Below, piece after piece: positions 35,876 through 47,967 of a stretch of 64,000 nt of DNA. Numbering within the stretch: position 1 is the stretch's first letter; every line of letters starts with the position of its first letter. Origin of the DNA: Symbiodinium kawagutii (Eukaryota > Sar > Dinophyceae > Suessiales > Symbiodiniaceae); NCBI GenBank assembly GCA_009767595.1, contig VSDK01016350.1:29169-93168 (forward strand), in the 5' to 3' direction. The translations under genes and the position numbers were made by a program. The notes beneath the pieces were generated by a model. It was given only the letters and a program-made list of their open reading frames with translations, did not search any database and was not told the DNA's origin.

Positions 35876-35944
35876 CTTGACGACACGCACCAACCGCATG
35901 AGGCGAATCACGCCCAAGATGTTGGAGGCGCTATCCGTGCTCAC
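35876..35944 (-). CDS. Voltage-gated cation channel, upstream domain, S4 exon
   Basis: Twenty-three codons, with ILGVIRLMRLVRVVK showing arginine/lysine at every third position (S4 sensor). The acceptor is CTGAG|GT and the GC donor GTCAAG|GC. It joins in phase 0 to the S3 exon at 38737-38697. With the other exons this defines a second set of S1-S4 upstream of the complete domain. Confidence 0.82.
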
Positions 35945-36092
35945 CTCAGGTCATGGGAAGAACCAAAAACCGTCTGAACCAACTGACCCAACACCCAAAG
36001 GAAGACAATGATGGTGGTTTGGATACATTGGCTCATATGAAACCACCATGGCTCATAGAGGTCCATCTATGGCTCATAAACACGTTACATTT

Positions 36093-36197
36093 GGTGTTTT
36101 TTCAAGCCATAGGGGACCCCCAAATTGGTGGGTTTGGTACCTGTAAATGGTTCATGAACTGGATGATTTGGGGTCTCCCCATTTTTGAGAAACCGCC
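36093..36197. mobile_element. MITE-like element, family A, copy 2
   Basis: Ends GGTGTTTTTTCAAG... and ...TTTGAGAAACCGCC inverted, with AGGGGACCCCC/GGGGTCTCCCC inside. Flanks ACATTT and ATTTGG give a likely ATTT target duplication. An open minus frame reading VGRPAAPPDFLPLASVRI abuts it at 36200-36320. Confidence 0.75.
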
Positions 36198-37224
36198 ATT
36201 TGGATACATTTGGGTCAGAGTCAAAGCTTTGTTTCTGCCATGGTCTCCAGTGCCCGTGATTCGCACAGAAGCTAGTGGCAGGAAATCTGGTGGGGCCGCA
36301 GGTCTTCCAACTTTCGTGAATTTGAGGTGATGGAAATCACTGGTTCTGGGAGTCAAGATGAAGCACCTGGTGCTCTGTGCTATCCAAGACAAGTGCCACG
36401 CACGGTGCAACTTTGGAAACCAAAAGAAAACGTGCATGATACAAAGCTGTGTAGAATACTACCTAGAACCATGCATGCCAATCATGCTCTACCATCATTA
36501 TACACCATCAGCCACCATCGAACTGACCATCGGCATCCATGGTTAAAACAATTCATTAAACAATATGTGCACTGAACAGTACCTTCACAATGATTGAGAA
36601 TCATGGAACAATCATTTGACCATGGATAGCCATCATTACACAGAAGCTTAATAACAATTAACTTAGAAATAAATCATCATGATTGCTGACTCATTCAACC
36701 ATTGTTCAATATAAAATTGATTTAGCATCATCAAACAAATTGTTTAACCTGCTCTAAGCAATAAGTTGATAGTGACTAAATTTTAAGCGTTATAAATCAT
36801 CTTTAAGCAAATCATTCACCCATCAACAATGATCAACCATCACTACTACATCATTTAACCATCATTGATACCATCTAATCCCCATCTAGTCTCGCCCTCC
36901 CGGCCCCCTTGTGCTGAGCGCTAATTTGACAAGGTATCAAAAGTACCGTCCCATCATTCAACAGCTAAGCAGCTAAGCTAGACTATATGTTTAGTGTCAG
37001 AACCATCAAAGCAATCACGATTATATGTTTGCACAAACAATGATTCATCATCAAAATCATAAGTATTATGAGTAATGATCAACCATGATGGTAGAGGTCA
37101 TTTTGATGATCTAATTATATCTTAAAACAGCGCCCACAATCAAAATCCAGCATCATGAATGATCAACCATAATCGAAGGCCACTACTCACTGGGCACCAT
37201 TATCATCACCATTACTTTTGAGTC

Positions 37225-37680
37225 ATGGTTGTATGTTGTTCATCTACCTCTTGTGTCTACCTTGTCTTATCTTACTCCAAAGCGCAGAAAGTTCAGATTC
37301 TCTTCGGAAAAGAGAGGAGCGATACAGGAAATATTTCAGCGGGAAGTTCAGTGATCAGTGGCCCTGGAATCTCAGGTCTACATCAAATCGAACTTGATTA
37401 CCTTGGGACCCACGGTAGGCTCCATGCAACCCACGGCTTTTCGTCACAGAATCATCCCTGCAACTCCCAGCTTGACAGCAAGGCACAGGCAAGTAAGGAG
37501 CTAGATATACAAAGAGCCATTGATCCAACACCTCAACGCAGCTTGAAGACCGGCCCCGGGAAATGCGAACCACCAGCAAGTGACATGTCTCTGATCAATT
37601 CACAAGATCCCTTAGGGTATGGCAGTCAAAAGTCAAAATTATCAAAAATGCTCGTCATGTATGCGCAGGCATCTGGATGA
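37225..37680 (+). CDS. Candidate plus-strand exon or ORF, unknown
   Basis: One hundred fifty-one codons ending in TGA at 37680. The most protein-like part starts after an acceptor-like CTCCAAAGCGCAG and reads GNISAGSSVISGPGISGLHQ and GTHGRLHATHGFSSQNHP, Ser/Gly-rich and probably disordered. It would be antisense to the channel intron. No family. Confidence 0.35.
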   Translation: MVVCCSSTSCVYLVLSYSKAQKVQILFGKERSDTGNISAGSSVISGPGISGLHQIELDYLGTHGRLHATHGFSSQNHPCNSQLDSKAQASKELDIQRAIDPTPQRSLKTGPGKCEPPASDMSLINSQDPLGYGSQKSKLSKMLVMYAQASG

Positions 37681-37969
37681 TAAGTTTCTCTTTAAGTGAT
37701 GTGTGGATGCAAGATTCTGTGATGTAGGGCAATGCAGTTCGGTGCTGTGTTCTCTTGTGGAGTACACTTTCAGGCAATGCCGAAATCATGTTGCACGGTC
37801 AAACAAGGTGATGCAATGTTGTCTCATGTAGCAAGCAGGTGGGATGATCTAATCTATATAGGAACCACACAGACATAGACAAAACAGCAAATGTACTGGC
37901 TGCTTAAAGGGGATCTCTAGGAATACCAGCTCTGCTCGGTAGCATCATCAACATATGGTCATCAACATA

Positions 37970-37972
37970 TGG

Positions 37973-38010
<38 letters not shown>

Positions 38011-38062
38011 GTCATCATCATCATCATCCTCATCATCATCATCACCATCATCAGCAGCAGCC
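37970..38062. repeat. (ATC)n trinucleotide array
   Basis: About 28 near-perfect ATC units then a short GCAGC stretch. Open as poly-Ile or poly-Ser in plus frames, an artefact. Confidence 0.95.
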
Positions 38063-38696
38063 GCAGCAGTATCGTCACCGGCATCATCGACAGCATTGTC
38101 AGAAGCAGGGTCAGTCAGCAAAGCGCGCTTTCTCCAGGACTAGGATCACTTCACAACTGTGTCGCCCACAATTTCAAGGTCATGGGGGGCGTCATGACAT
38201 TGGGGAGCCGAAAAAGAATACATTTTGGTATGGAAGGGTTTTAGATGGGTTGCTAACATGTTTTATTTAGCCGAATTTGCGTGGTGTCCAAACCCAGAGA
38301 AACAGAATCCGACTACTCAGATTAAAATGTCACTCCAAGTAGAGAGGGAATAAACAAAATGTTCCGTACCAGTACCAATTTGTATTGCCCATGATTAACG
38401 ACTATTCTCCATCTGATGCATATAAGACACTTTTTTGCATACTCCTTGGGCCCTCCCAATAAATGAATATAGGACTATTAGTGCCTTTATATGCATTGTA
38501 TATATATAGCATAAATTATACATATAAAATATAAACATATACAAAAAAATGCATATGACATATACAACTCTACATTTGCACAAGTGCAAGCAAATATACC
38601 AATACATAAACCTATCACTGACTGCATAATATGTGGCCCATCGTGGCGACTGCTACTGAAGTGTTGCACAATACGTCAGTTGCCAAGCCAAGCGGC

Positions 38697-38737
38697 TCCT
38701 GCCGTGACCACGATGATATCAATCAGGCTCCACATGG
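38697..38737 (-). CDS. Voltage-gated cation channel, upstream domain, S3 exon
   Basis: Thirteen codons, MWSLIDIIVVTAG, a typical S3 with its acidic residue. The acceptor TTCCCTAG|CC takes phase 1 from the S2 exon and a GC donor (GCAGGA|GC) gives phase 0 for the S4 exon. Confidence 0.78.
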
Positions 38738-38984
38738 CTAGGGAACGAGTGCCACAAAGAAGTCGCTTCCTGAGCAACACAGCAGGCAAAATACAAGCGC
38801 TGTTTGAATCTGCACATTTCGGCTTCCCGGCGTGACTGTGACCAACTTCGTCTGAGATTCATTTTGAGACTTTGCAAGTTGGATTCTGACGACTCGATAA
38901 ACCATTCACCAACCATTCACCAACTATTGACCAGCCATTAATCAAGCTTAACCAACCCACCAACCCAGCCGTGTCTTTGAGCAC

Positions 38985-39079
38985 CAAGGCGTTGCCACTT
39001 GCCCAGGCGCTTCCAAAAACAAGCTCTGCAAAAGAGCTCGAGGACGTAGAAGATGAGGGAGGCTTGATCCACCCAGTAC
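38985..39079 (-). CDS. Voltage-gated cation channel, upstream domain, S2 exon
   Basis: Thirty-one codons. YWVDQASLIFYVLELFCRAC is a clear S2 with its conserved Glu and Arg. The acceptor is GCCGAG|GT and the donor CGCCTTG|GTGC (phase 1), matching the S3 exon. Confidence 0.82.
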
Positions 39080-39119
39080 CTCGGCAACTGCACACAGCAT
39101 TAGAAGCAGCACAGTTGAG

Positions 39120-39360
39120 TCCTGTTTGGTGGTTGAACCGCCCCGTCATGAAAATGTTTAATCACCAAAACTATTAGGGTTAACTAATCACCAGGTTAAC
39201 TAATAGTTGACAGTTAACTATTAGTTGACTAACAAACATTATCACCAGGTTAACTAACTAATTAGTCAACTAACCAACTATTAGTCAACTAACCCATTGT
39301 TAATCATTACCAGGGAAAATAATCAAAATGTTTGAAACCACCAACTAGTTGATGTCTTAC
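39120..39360. repeat. GTTAACTAATAGT-rich repeat
   Basis: Tandem-like alternation of GTTAACTAATCACC and ATTAGTTGACTAAC with AACCACCAACTAG at the end. It lies in the intron upstream of the S2 exon and is related to family C. Confidence 0.5.
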
Positions 39361-39968
39361 CTTTCTAGGCAATGTGTGCACCACAGAATTATGCGTATTC
39401 AAGGTGGAATATACGTGAACGTAGAAAGATGTATGTCCCTGTTACACTATGAGTGGGCTGGTTCTACATAGGAATCTGCAGTTGCGCGCCCCAGTGCAGC
39501 ACCAGTTGCAACTTTGCAAGTAATTCCTGGAGCGCGGCGAACGCTAAACGCTGGTGGCACCGTTGACTTAACGGCCATTCCCAGCAGTTGCCAGCTTTGA
39601 GGGGCGCGGCGTACACCAAACTGTAAGGCTGCTTAAAGTCAACCAACATGGTTGAGAGTGGTGGTTAAAAATGGACTATTTGCAGTTGCCTTTTCGCAAC
39701 CATTTGACATCCAGCATGCGAAAACAAACCTACAGTTACTGTACAGTTAAACTGATGAACATAGACGGCTGGTCAGTTGGTACAACTCATGGGAAACATT
39801 CGAGATGTTCAAGCTTTTGCAGTTGAGATTGTGCATGAATCAAGGGTACTCAATCGCCCAAACCATCCTGACCAAATCATCATTAGTTCGGTGGACATCA
39901 TGAATTATGGTACCACAAATTCCTTTATAGCTTCATTACCTTTAACAATTTCAAAACGATGAGACGTG

Positions 39969-40056
39969 TTGGTTTCTCAAACTAGGGGTACCCCCAAATC
40001 ATTTGTTTTCAAAATCATTTCTAGCAATAAACCCACCGTACATTGGGGCTCCCCGT
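39969..40056. mobile_element. MITE-like element, family A, degenerate copy 3
   Basis: Left end GGTTTCTCAAACTAGGGGTACCCCC; the right end is reduced to TGGGGCTCCCC, with no GAGAAACC. It touches the 3' side of the S1 exon region (40073). Confidence 0.5.
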
Positions 40057-40072
40057 CATGGCGTCCGGTCAC

Positions 40073-40185
40073 CCGTGTCCTCGTTCACGGAATCTGCTTC
40101 CAGTACGATGCTCACAGTGTTGCCGCAAATCACCATGGCAGCGAGCAAGTGAAACCACCAGGACTCCACGAAGTAAAACATGGAC
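40073..40185 (-). CDS. Voltage-gated cation channel, upstream domain, S1 exon
   Basis: Thirty-seven codons. FHLLAAMVICGNTVSIVLEA is a hydrophobic S1 followed by an acidic loop (DSVNEDT). The acceptor is CTCCAG|GT and the donor ACGG|GTGACC. The donor phase does not fit the S2 exon directly, so a small exon between them is probably missing. Confidence 0.72.
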
Positions 40186-41341
40186 CTGGAGGGGCTGCGA
40201 GCTGTGGTAGTTTAATGATCTCGTTCAGTGATGGTTTTATGGTGGTGAAGTAATAGTTGATCATGGGTAGACATTGGTTTTGTGGTGGTGAAATGATAGT
40301 TACTCATAGTGGTTTGGTGATAGTTTTTACGGTGGTTTATTAATGCAAAATGATACTTGATCATGGGTAAATAACGCTTAAGCATGATGGCTAACTGAAG
40401 CCAAAGTCGTGGCTTTATCATTGTCGACAATGGTTGACCATAGGGAATAACGACCGGCAATAGGGAATATTATACTGACAAAGGATGCTTCAATGATTGT
40501 TCCATAGTATGTCCACAGCAATAGTGGGGCCATACCCATGATACCATTTGTGGGTGCAAAATCAGCTGAAGAAACCAAATGCCGACTATGTAGTGGAACC
40601 GACTTAACAAATCTGTTGGTCACAAAACCTGCCTAATAAGTCAGAATATGTGGTGTTTTCCGGTTCAACCAACGTGTGTCATTGACAAAACATAGCCCGT
40701 TCTGAATCTCCTGTTGCCACACAAACTCACAGTTTTAGCGTTCAGAAGTCACATGGAATTTCAATGTAGCAACAGGATGCAACAGGAAAAACTCGACAGA
40801 GATATTGCACGTCATGAATCATGAATAACATTTCATAATACCAGGCTGGTGAAATGATCCCAGCCATCCAGAAACCTCTTGGTGAATGAAAAGTGTGTCA
40901 TCTCTTTCTTACAGAGTATAAGTCAGTATAAGTGAACAGCACAAACACAAGCAGCTGGTCTTTGTTGTAAATCATTTTGACGGACAAGCTGACCAAAGCA
41001 GTGAGGGACAGCAAGCATAGCAAACACTGACAGTTGCAGTTGCTGGTTGCAACACTTGGAGCTTCTGAAATAGACCCTGAACCCAGCGAAAGATACGGAG
41101 GTGCCCAACACAAAAGGATTGTAAGCGATTCGTCATAGGCTTATTTGACAAACATGCTACTACTCATGGTCAAATCCAAACAATGAAACTCACCATATCT
41201 TACTTGTCAGGTGTAGAAGTCTCAAATCATCACATTGTGCATGTAGATCTGGGGCCAGCGTCTAGCAAATTCAAGTGGAACGAGCATCATGGACCAATGG
41301 ATGAACAACAATATCAAGTCTGTTACAATGTGGATCAATGT

Positions 41342-41439
41342 GGTGGTTTCTCAAAACAGGAACCCCAAGATCGTCCAACGTTCATTGTTTACAGTAGTAA
41401 ACTATCCATTGTTTGAGTCTCCTACTTCAAGAAACCACC
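41342..41439. mobile_element. MITE-like element, family A, copy 4
   Basis: Near-perfect terminal repeats GGTGGTTTCTCAAAACAGG and the inverse of GGTGGTTTCTTGAAGTAGG. The interior has the phrase TTTACAGTAGTAAACTA, shared with copy 1. Confidence 0.75.
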
Positions 41440-41515
41440 ATATCAACTCTGTTACAGTCATCATTACAATCATAGTGTAACAACCGCACCAAGTGTAACA
41501 TGAATCCAGTACCAA

Positions 41516-41598
41516 CGGATGGCCAATACTCTTGGCAAATGCGGAAGGTTCTTCTCCTCGCCGCTCCGTGGTAACGGGGATCCATCCGTCAATCAACT
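41516..41598 (-). CDS. Candidate exon, unknown (possible channel N-terminus)
   Basis: After GGTTGAG|TT a frame reads WIPVTTERRGEEPSAFAKSI and ends at a donor CCGTTG|GTACTG. A second frame is also open. It lies between the 42-43 kb exons and the S1 exon on the same strand. Confidence 0.35.
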
Positions 41599-42099
41599 CA
41601 ACCAACCACCAAAAAATCATATTGATAACTAGGGGGGTGCTTCAGTGAGGTGGGTCTGCCAGAACCGAAAAAGTTGAACATGTGCTTCAACGATAGGAAT
41701 TATAAAGCAACAAAAATATGATGGATTCATTTTTGTTGTGCGCAGGCATTTCCATGCTGGTTGGTCAATGTTCATCAATGTGCTTATAAGTTTCAGTAGA
41801 ACGCATCATCACCAGGTTTTGACTGACAACTTAGCGACAAATAGTATTCTATATGCTCACTAATTACTGAGGAACCTTGTGGCCGACCCTATGTCGCCAA
41901 ATTGATCATAGATTGTATGGGTATCTAAAGCATCATCAATGCCTAAGCAACATGGCTAGACCTCAGACAAAAAATCATGTCAAATGATGCACAAGGAAGC
42001 ATTGTCATGATCACTTCTTATCCACCAGTGGCTCTGATCACTTGTTGGTCTGAAGAAGCAATTCATTCTTGGAAAGCATCAGGAAACCTGATGGCTTCA

Positions 42100-43009
42100 T
42101 CATCCCAGTGGCTTCTTGTCCAAGGGTGAAATCACTTCTTCGTCATCGTCATCTCCTTCCACCTTCAGAAGGTCTTCACTGATGCCGTTCTCGAATCGGT
42201 CAAATCCTGCCGCGGCACGTTTTCCGGGGGAAACCGCTCCCATCCTCCCGGTCTGTCGTGAAACGAGTGGTGGTGCCAAGGGGATTCCTAGCGCCAATCA
42301 CTTTCTCCCTTCATATGTGCAGGCTTTTTGTTGGCGGTTACCCCAAATCTCAGACTCGCCGAAAGATATTAGTTTCTTTGAGATCTGGGACTTCTCAACG
42401 TCTTCAAAACACTAAAGAAAAAGGCAAACAATGCAACGAACAAACCAAAAGACAGCAAACCAGTCAACCACCCCCCATCGGGTCATCGATGGAAATCTAT
42501 ATGGTAATCCATGGTAATTCCAAGTTCATCAGCCCTGGTCGGTTCATCGATACAAACCAGAAACCCACTAACTGACTCATTGGTCTCGCTTTTGAACGCA
42601 AACCAACCAACCAACCAACCAACCAACCAACCAACCAACCAACCAACCAACCAACCAACCAACCAACCAAAGCAAACGTGCAAATGCAACGAAACGAAGA
42701 AAGCAACCTACCAACTAGCGAACAATGAACCAACATAAACCAACCATTGGGAAGCAAACTTACCAACATGAACCAACCCAGTAGACCAAGTAAGCAACAG
42801 CCGCCGGAAACTGAAGCTGCCCTGCCTCTATTCGATGCCCATGGAGAATCAATGTCTGTGTCGGCATCGCTGAAGCGACGACCGTCGTTCAGCGGCACTT
42901 TCTGATAGCCTGCCAGCAGGGCTGGGCTCTCATGTTTCGGTAGCAGCTGAGGGCTTAGGGGTTGAGCCACCAATGCCGTGGCCATCTTGGTGAGCCATTG
43001 GTGCTCCAT
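42100..43009 (-). CDS. Three-exon gene or channel N-terminus, acidic C-terminal tail
   Basis: ATG at 43009; exon 1 runs to 42764 (GTTG|GTAAGT, phase 0), exon 2 42411-42342 (TTCTTTAG|TG to TTTGGG|GTAACC), exon 3 42287-42100 (CGCTAG|GA to TGA). All phases agree, giving about 167 residues. Parts read [36 protein letters not shown] and an acidic EGDDDDEEV tail. Cytosolic and soluble in character. No family recognised. It is on the channel's strand just upstream of the S1 exon, so it may instead be that protein's N-terminal region if the final TGA is avoided by a non-canonical donor. Intron 1 holds the AACC array. Confidence 0.55.
42599..42670. repeat. (AACC)n array
   Basis: Eighteen near-perfect AACC units inside intron 1 of the 42-43 kb gene. 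The minus strand reads VGWLVGWL, an artefact. Confidence 0.95.
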
Positions 43010-43796
43010 CAGCCCAGGATGGAAAACAAACTGCTGAAAGCCAACACCAAAGTAAGTGGTCCCGGCCGGTCAATGACCTTACCCTCTCGGAAACTAACCA
43101 GCAATTATATATAAACAGTTACCGCTATCTCTGTAGGTAAACCATTTCAAAATTGTTGATTTTCTACTTCCAGGTTAATTTCCCCAGAGGGCAACAAAGT
43201 TAATGATGCATATCCAAGAGGATTGCACTGGCATACAGCATCCCTCACACCAAGCGTGTATCTAAGGTTGATTCGAATATGGTCGGCTGCTGTTTACGAT
43301 ATCTGCAATCAGCCATTCAGTTTTAAGCGTCTCTGGTGATGTGTCCGTTTGTGACTATGTGCATCTAGTGCAAATAGTAGAAAACACCTACTTGTACATG
43401 TGTGAATACAACATATAAAATAAAGAACATATCGGTATTCTCACAAGTTGAGCCATCCCTCTCAATATAAAAGCTTGATCGTGAGGAGTCATCCCTCACA
43501 TGTATGGATAGATCACAACAAAATGTTTGGAGAGATTCAATATATCCAAACACAAGCCGGGGTCCTTATCAGAATCTACCAGCTTGTACCAGCTTGTTGG
43601 CTGGGAGTGGACTGGAGATATCACAAAATGGCTAGGAGTGTACTCAATGCAGAATCCAATCCTATTATTCTGAGTCGGCCTCCCGCAGAACTGATTGGAC
43701 CATTAGTGCCCGACTTCACCAAAAGAACTTACCCCAGGGAAGTTCTTTGGCCAAAAAAGTTGCTTCTATCTATCAGTTGCGGCCATATTCCGAGTT

Positions 43797-44045
43797 AGTT
43801 CACCCCTATTAACCATCGTTTTCCCTTTGAGTTTGTTGGTGGAACCCCCCTATTAGTTGGTTGGTTAATGTTGATCCATAGTCTTCCAAAGCTTAGATTA
43901 GTTAAGCATTAGTTTTCCCTGTTATAGTTGGTTAATATTAAAAGTTTTCCGTAGCCATGTATAGCTGGTATATCCCCTATAGTTGCTAGTTGTTATCCCC
44001 TATTATTAACCATTAACTATAGCCATTGGCTGGTTAACTGCTTGA
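43797..44045. repeat. Dispersed repeat family B, inverted copy
   Basis: Reverse complement of much of 31740-32040 (TTAGTTGGTTGGTTAATGTTG, GATCCATAG, CCATGTATAGCTGGTATATCC). A shorter piece recurs at 44700-44790. Confidence 0.7.
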
Positions 44046-44699
44046 TCCCTCGCCCCGGCCTTCATTGCGCGAGTTCTGGAAGGATGAGATGGTCATCACG
44101 CGGACGAGTCGGGCAGCCCCAGCGCTGTCCCGCGGCTGAAATGCCACGGCGGTCAAAATGGTGCACTGCCCGGCGATCTAGCCATGTCAGTGTCACTATC
44201 CACCAGTGATGCCACATGTGGAACTGAATATGTCAACCCATCACGACAAAAAATCCGACAGGCACCACCTGAATACACCAAGTGCATGCATATTTAAGGA
44301 AGTACTACTACCACCTGCCGATCTTGCGGATGGTCACAGGTCACCTGTTTCGATCCTTCTAAACTTCAGGATACCATATGAAAACTGATCATCGTTTGGA
44401 ACATCCCTGAAAGTGCTCATCCACAATCCACAACAGTTCTGTGTTCCTCGCGCCCGCATTTTTTACGTGGTTCAAACTTAATTGCTTCGAGGGCCAGCGT
44501 GTTAGCAAGCCCTGGGTAGGAGTCAAGTGATTCATGGCCACGTGTGCAAGGCAGCAAGTGTGCATCAGCTCTTGCAATGCCTCACAAATGAGGCTTCAAG
44601 CCTCTTGTTCTTCTTGCGTGCATCATGTTCATTGCCTGTTTGTGGACATTATCGTTGTTGATGCTGTTAAACTTTCAGCACCACACATCATGGTTAGTG

Positions 44700-44792
44700 C
44701 AACCATTCTTAGATATGTGCAACCATTGTTTTCCCTGTTATTGTTGGTGGAAATCCCCCCTTAGTTGGTTGGTTAATATTGATCCATAGCCA
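44700..44792. repeat. Dispersed repeat family B, partial inverted copy
   Basis: GCAACCATTGTTTTCCCTG, GTTGGTGGAAATCCCCCC and TTAGTTGGTTGGTTAATATTG match 43800-43880. Confidence 0.65.
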
Positions 44793-45689
44793 TATCATAC
44801 ATCCTGATTGCTGTTGAATCATCACTGCCCGCGGCATTGTGTGTACCACCACGACTGTAGCTCCTGCGGTGCAGGTCCAGGATCCACCGCTGCTCAAGTC
44901 AAGGCGAGGCGGTGAGATATCGGTGAAAATGGGACAAAATTGGAGGAAACTTTGCTTGCCGGGAGAATGTGGTGTTTAAACAACTGTGTTTATTCTATGT
45001 ATGTTCCAAGTTTCATATAAATATAACTATAAATATATGTATATATAAAAATATTTATACATGTATTCATTCATTTATCTATTCATTGATTCGTTGTGTA
45101 TTCATTGATTCACAAAAGTAAATGATTGAATAAATGAATAAATGCATAACAAGTAAAGCCAAAAACATAAAACATATATACTTAGATATATCATATAGAG
45201 AGAGAAATGTATCAAAAGTGTGGAGAAACTTCCATTCGGAGAATGCGGTGCTGAAAGAAATGCGTAGAATCTAGTCGTATTGGGAAATATAGGTATCTAT
45301 GCATATTGGTATTGATTGTTTGTTGCGAGTTGTTTTGTTGCATAGTCATTTGCATTTTTACTCCTGGATATTGATTGTCTTAATATTGTCATTCTGCCAG
45401 AAAACACGCTTAAAATGCTTTAAGTGCAATTCTTGATGCTGGGGGAAGGCAACAAAACAATTATTGTTCTTTATTCTTTATCTTAAAATGCTAAGCAAAT
45501 GCAATCAACAGCACAATCATCAAGTGCCTGGGAGCAGATTCTGTCCCTTCGCCAGTACGAATCGCGGGGGCGTCATGGTGCCTTGGTATAGGCAATCAAA
45601 CGGAGCATCCGCGCGGCACTCTTGGCAAAGTGGAGCCTGCGGCGCATCGAGTCGTCCAAGTGCTGGCAATGGTACTCATGTTGATGGTA

Positions 45690-45840
45690 TGTTGGTCAAT
45701 GTTCATTCTAATTCTAATGGTTCATGTCAATGGTTCATTCTAATGGTTCATTCTAATGGTTCGTGTCAATGGTTCATGTCAATGCTAACGGTCGGTCATG
45801 TTATTGGTCAATGTCAATGATTCATCTTAATGGTTGATAA
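45690..45840. repeat. ATTCTAATGGTTCATGTCAATGG units
   Basis: Eight or so degenerate units of about 12-18 bp. The preceding 45545-45650 is GC-rich and open in two minus frames; one reads LCQECRADAPFDCLYQGT, possibly an exon but undecided. Confidence 0.6.
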
Positions 45841-46279
45841 TAACGGTCTGCGTTCATGTATGATAAGGAAGAGTATAGTGTGGCGTGGTGCGTATGCGCG
45901 CATGGGTGAAAATAATCAAACATGTACATGTACAGTATATGTATAGAGATTGATGTGTAAGAGAATATATCCACATTTGCAAACCCCGAACCATGAACAA
46001 TCAAATTCTTGTGAGATACTGCTGACCAATGATCACAAGCAAGGAGGGGTGAAGGTGTTCGGTTTCATTTGTAATACAAATTGATCCGTTGTATGCAAAC
46101 ATCTTGAATATATACGGGATTCTATTGAGTTGTACCAGATTGGTAGCTAAAAGATTGTGATGTCACATGGATGTTGCCCGTCTTGTCTTCATCTTTGGAT
46201 TGATGAGGTACCAACGAAATCCAACAAAACTCAAGGTCCAACAAAATCCAACAAAACTCCTTGAAAATGTCCATACAAT

Positions 46280-46423
46280 GTGTTGATCTTGGCATCCCTG
46301 AGTCTCCGGCCATTCCTCCATCGACACGGACAGCCCGGCAGATGTCATGACGCGGTCGAAGACACGGTCCAAACCCTCCTGGCGGCCGCGGGGAAGAGGC
46401 TTCGCGCCCAGCTCCTGTTGGGG
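46280..46423 (-). CDS. Candidate exon, unknown
   Basis: After CCCCAACAG|GA a frame reads ELGAKPLPRGRQEGLDRVFD and MTSAGLSVSMEEWPETQG, ending near ACACATT|GTATGG. GC-rich relative to flanks. Another minus frame (Pro/Arg-rich) is open too. Confidence 0.4.
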
Positions 46424-47296
46424 ACCTCGCCATGTTGGCGCAACCCGCATGAGCTCAGGGGCACTGGTCCCGTCAGATGCATGCTGTAGTTGGAATATAT
46501 CATATTCTTAACAGATGTTACAGTAGTTGGAAATGCGATTCTGATTGCATCATGCCGTTTTTTGTGGCCATGGTTGGCAACTCACTTGCTTGATGATGTT
46601 TTGATTGAAGGGCTGTTGAGGTGTAGTGACCAGGACAATGTATAGAGTAGATACACTTCACAATGCATGCACACATCTAAAGGTATGGGCGCACCCTTAG
46701 ACGTAGACACATTCAGTGGATATAATACGATGTACAATATTACGGCAATGCGTGTATGCACTTATGGATATAATCTTTCGTCAAACACAATTGCAGGATC
46801 GACATAAGTTGATCAACATTGACGCAGTTCATGATGCTACTATAAACACTCCTGGTACTAGTTGAAGACAGTGACGATTCAATGGCAGCCATAACAAACA
46901 TGATGATCACAATCCTACTCATCATATTGGTGGAGATATCGGGAAACAAAAATAAAACATAAGAAACCACATGCGGTTGGATCGGAAGTCACAATTCCAA
47001 CTCCCCATCACTAGCACAACTCCATCGAGAGTGTGGAGAGAAGTGATAAGTTACAAAATATCCTAGGGGGACTGAGGAAAAATGTAACTTGCATTCTTGA
47101 GGTCATTGCAAAGAATCATGCTAAAGGGGTGGGGGACAGTATAAACATGCGTAAGAACCCTGAATTATGAACCGTGGATAGTATAAACCCTGAATCAAAA
47201 GATTCAAAGAACCCTGCTCTTACGAAGAGTGGCCCACCACAAAGAACACACGGCAACAATCAACAGTGTCTTCAACACTTTCTTCCGCAAGCCGCC

Positions 47297-47472
47297 TCAG
47301 AGAGCCCGGTATCTGGCAATCGCTGGGTGAGCTGCAACAAACACGTCCGACACTCCTGGCCCGGGCCCTGACTGGGTGACTTTACCAACTAAAGTGGTGC
47401 ATCCTACTCCCCAGAACTTTTGGCACGTTGTCCCTTCAATAATGACAAGGGTATAAGTGATTCGCAGTCGCT
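47297..47472 (-). CDS. Candidate terminal exon, unknown
   Basis: Opens after a strong acceptor TTTATTTTTGCCCCAG and reads RLRITYTLVIIEGTTCQKFW and VSDVFVAAHPAIARY to a TGA at 47297 (about 58 residues). Predicted mixed alpha/beta. Family unknown. Confidence 0.45.
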
Positions 47473-47967
47473 GGGGCAAAAATAAACAAAATCATTATCG
47501 TTCGTTCCTCCGTTTTTAGAGCCAGCAAGTTGTGGCACTTTGTGAGCATATCAACCAGCGGGTCCACAATGTCGATGAGGGAATGAGTGGTCCATAAGTT
47601 TCTAGGCTTAGCTTAGGCCACAAATCTATGAAATCTTGATGTTTTCGCCACAAAAAATGCCTCCTGGATGGCTACAGAGACCCTTCACAACGAGGACTGT
47701 GCACCACCCAGTAAGCTGCAGGTTTGGGGATGTGTCACAATTTACGGAACACAGTGTATTCATTTGCAATCACCAACATAATTAATACATATGAATCTGA
47801 TATGTGTTTTGAAAATACCGGTATAAGTATAACATATATATATATATTAAAATGTAAAATTCAAACAGTCATATATATATATACAGATGCACAAAAAGCT
47901 GTCTAAATGATAGATATGATACTGCAAGTATATGAAATGATTATATAATTACATATGTGTGTTTCAA

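Noticed and set aside
43940-43960. TCCGTAGCCAT, like the 5' end of the spliced leader
   Set aside because: It is part of a dispersed repeat whose other copy reads differently, and the match ends after 11 bases.
44050-44175. GC-rich minus block, possible exon (TILTAVAF or HHFDRRGIS frames)
   Set aside because: Two frames read equally well and neither boundary is convincing.
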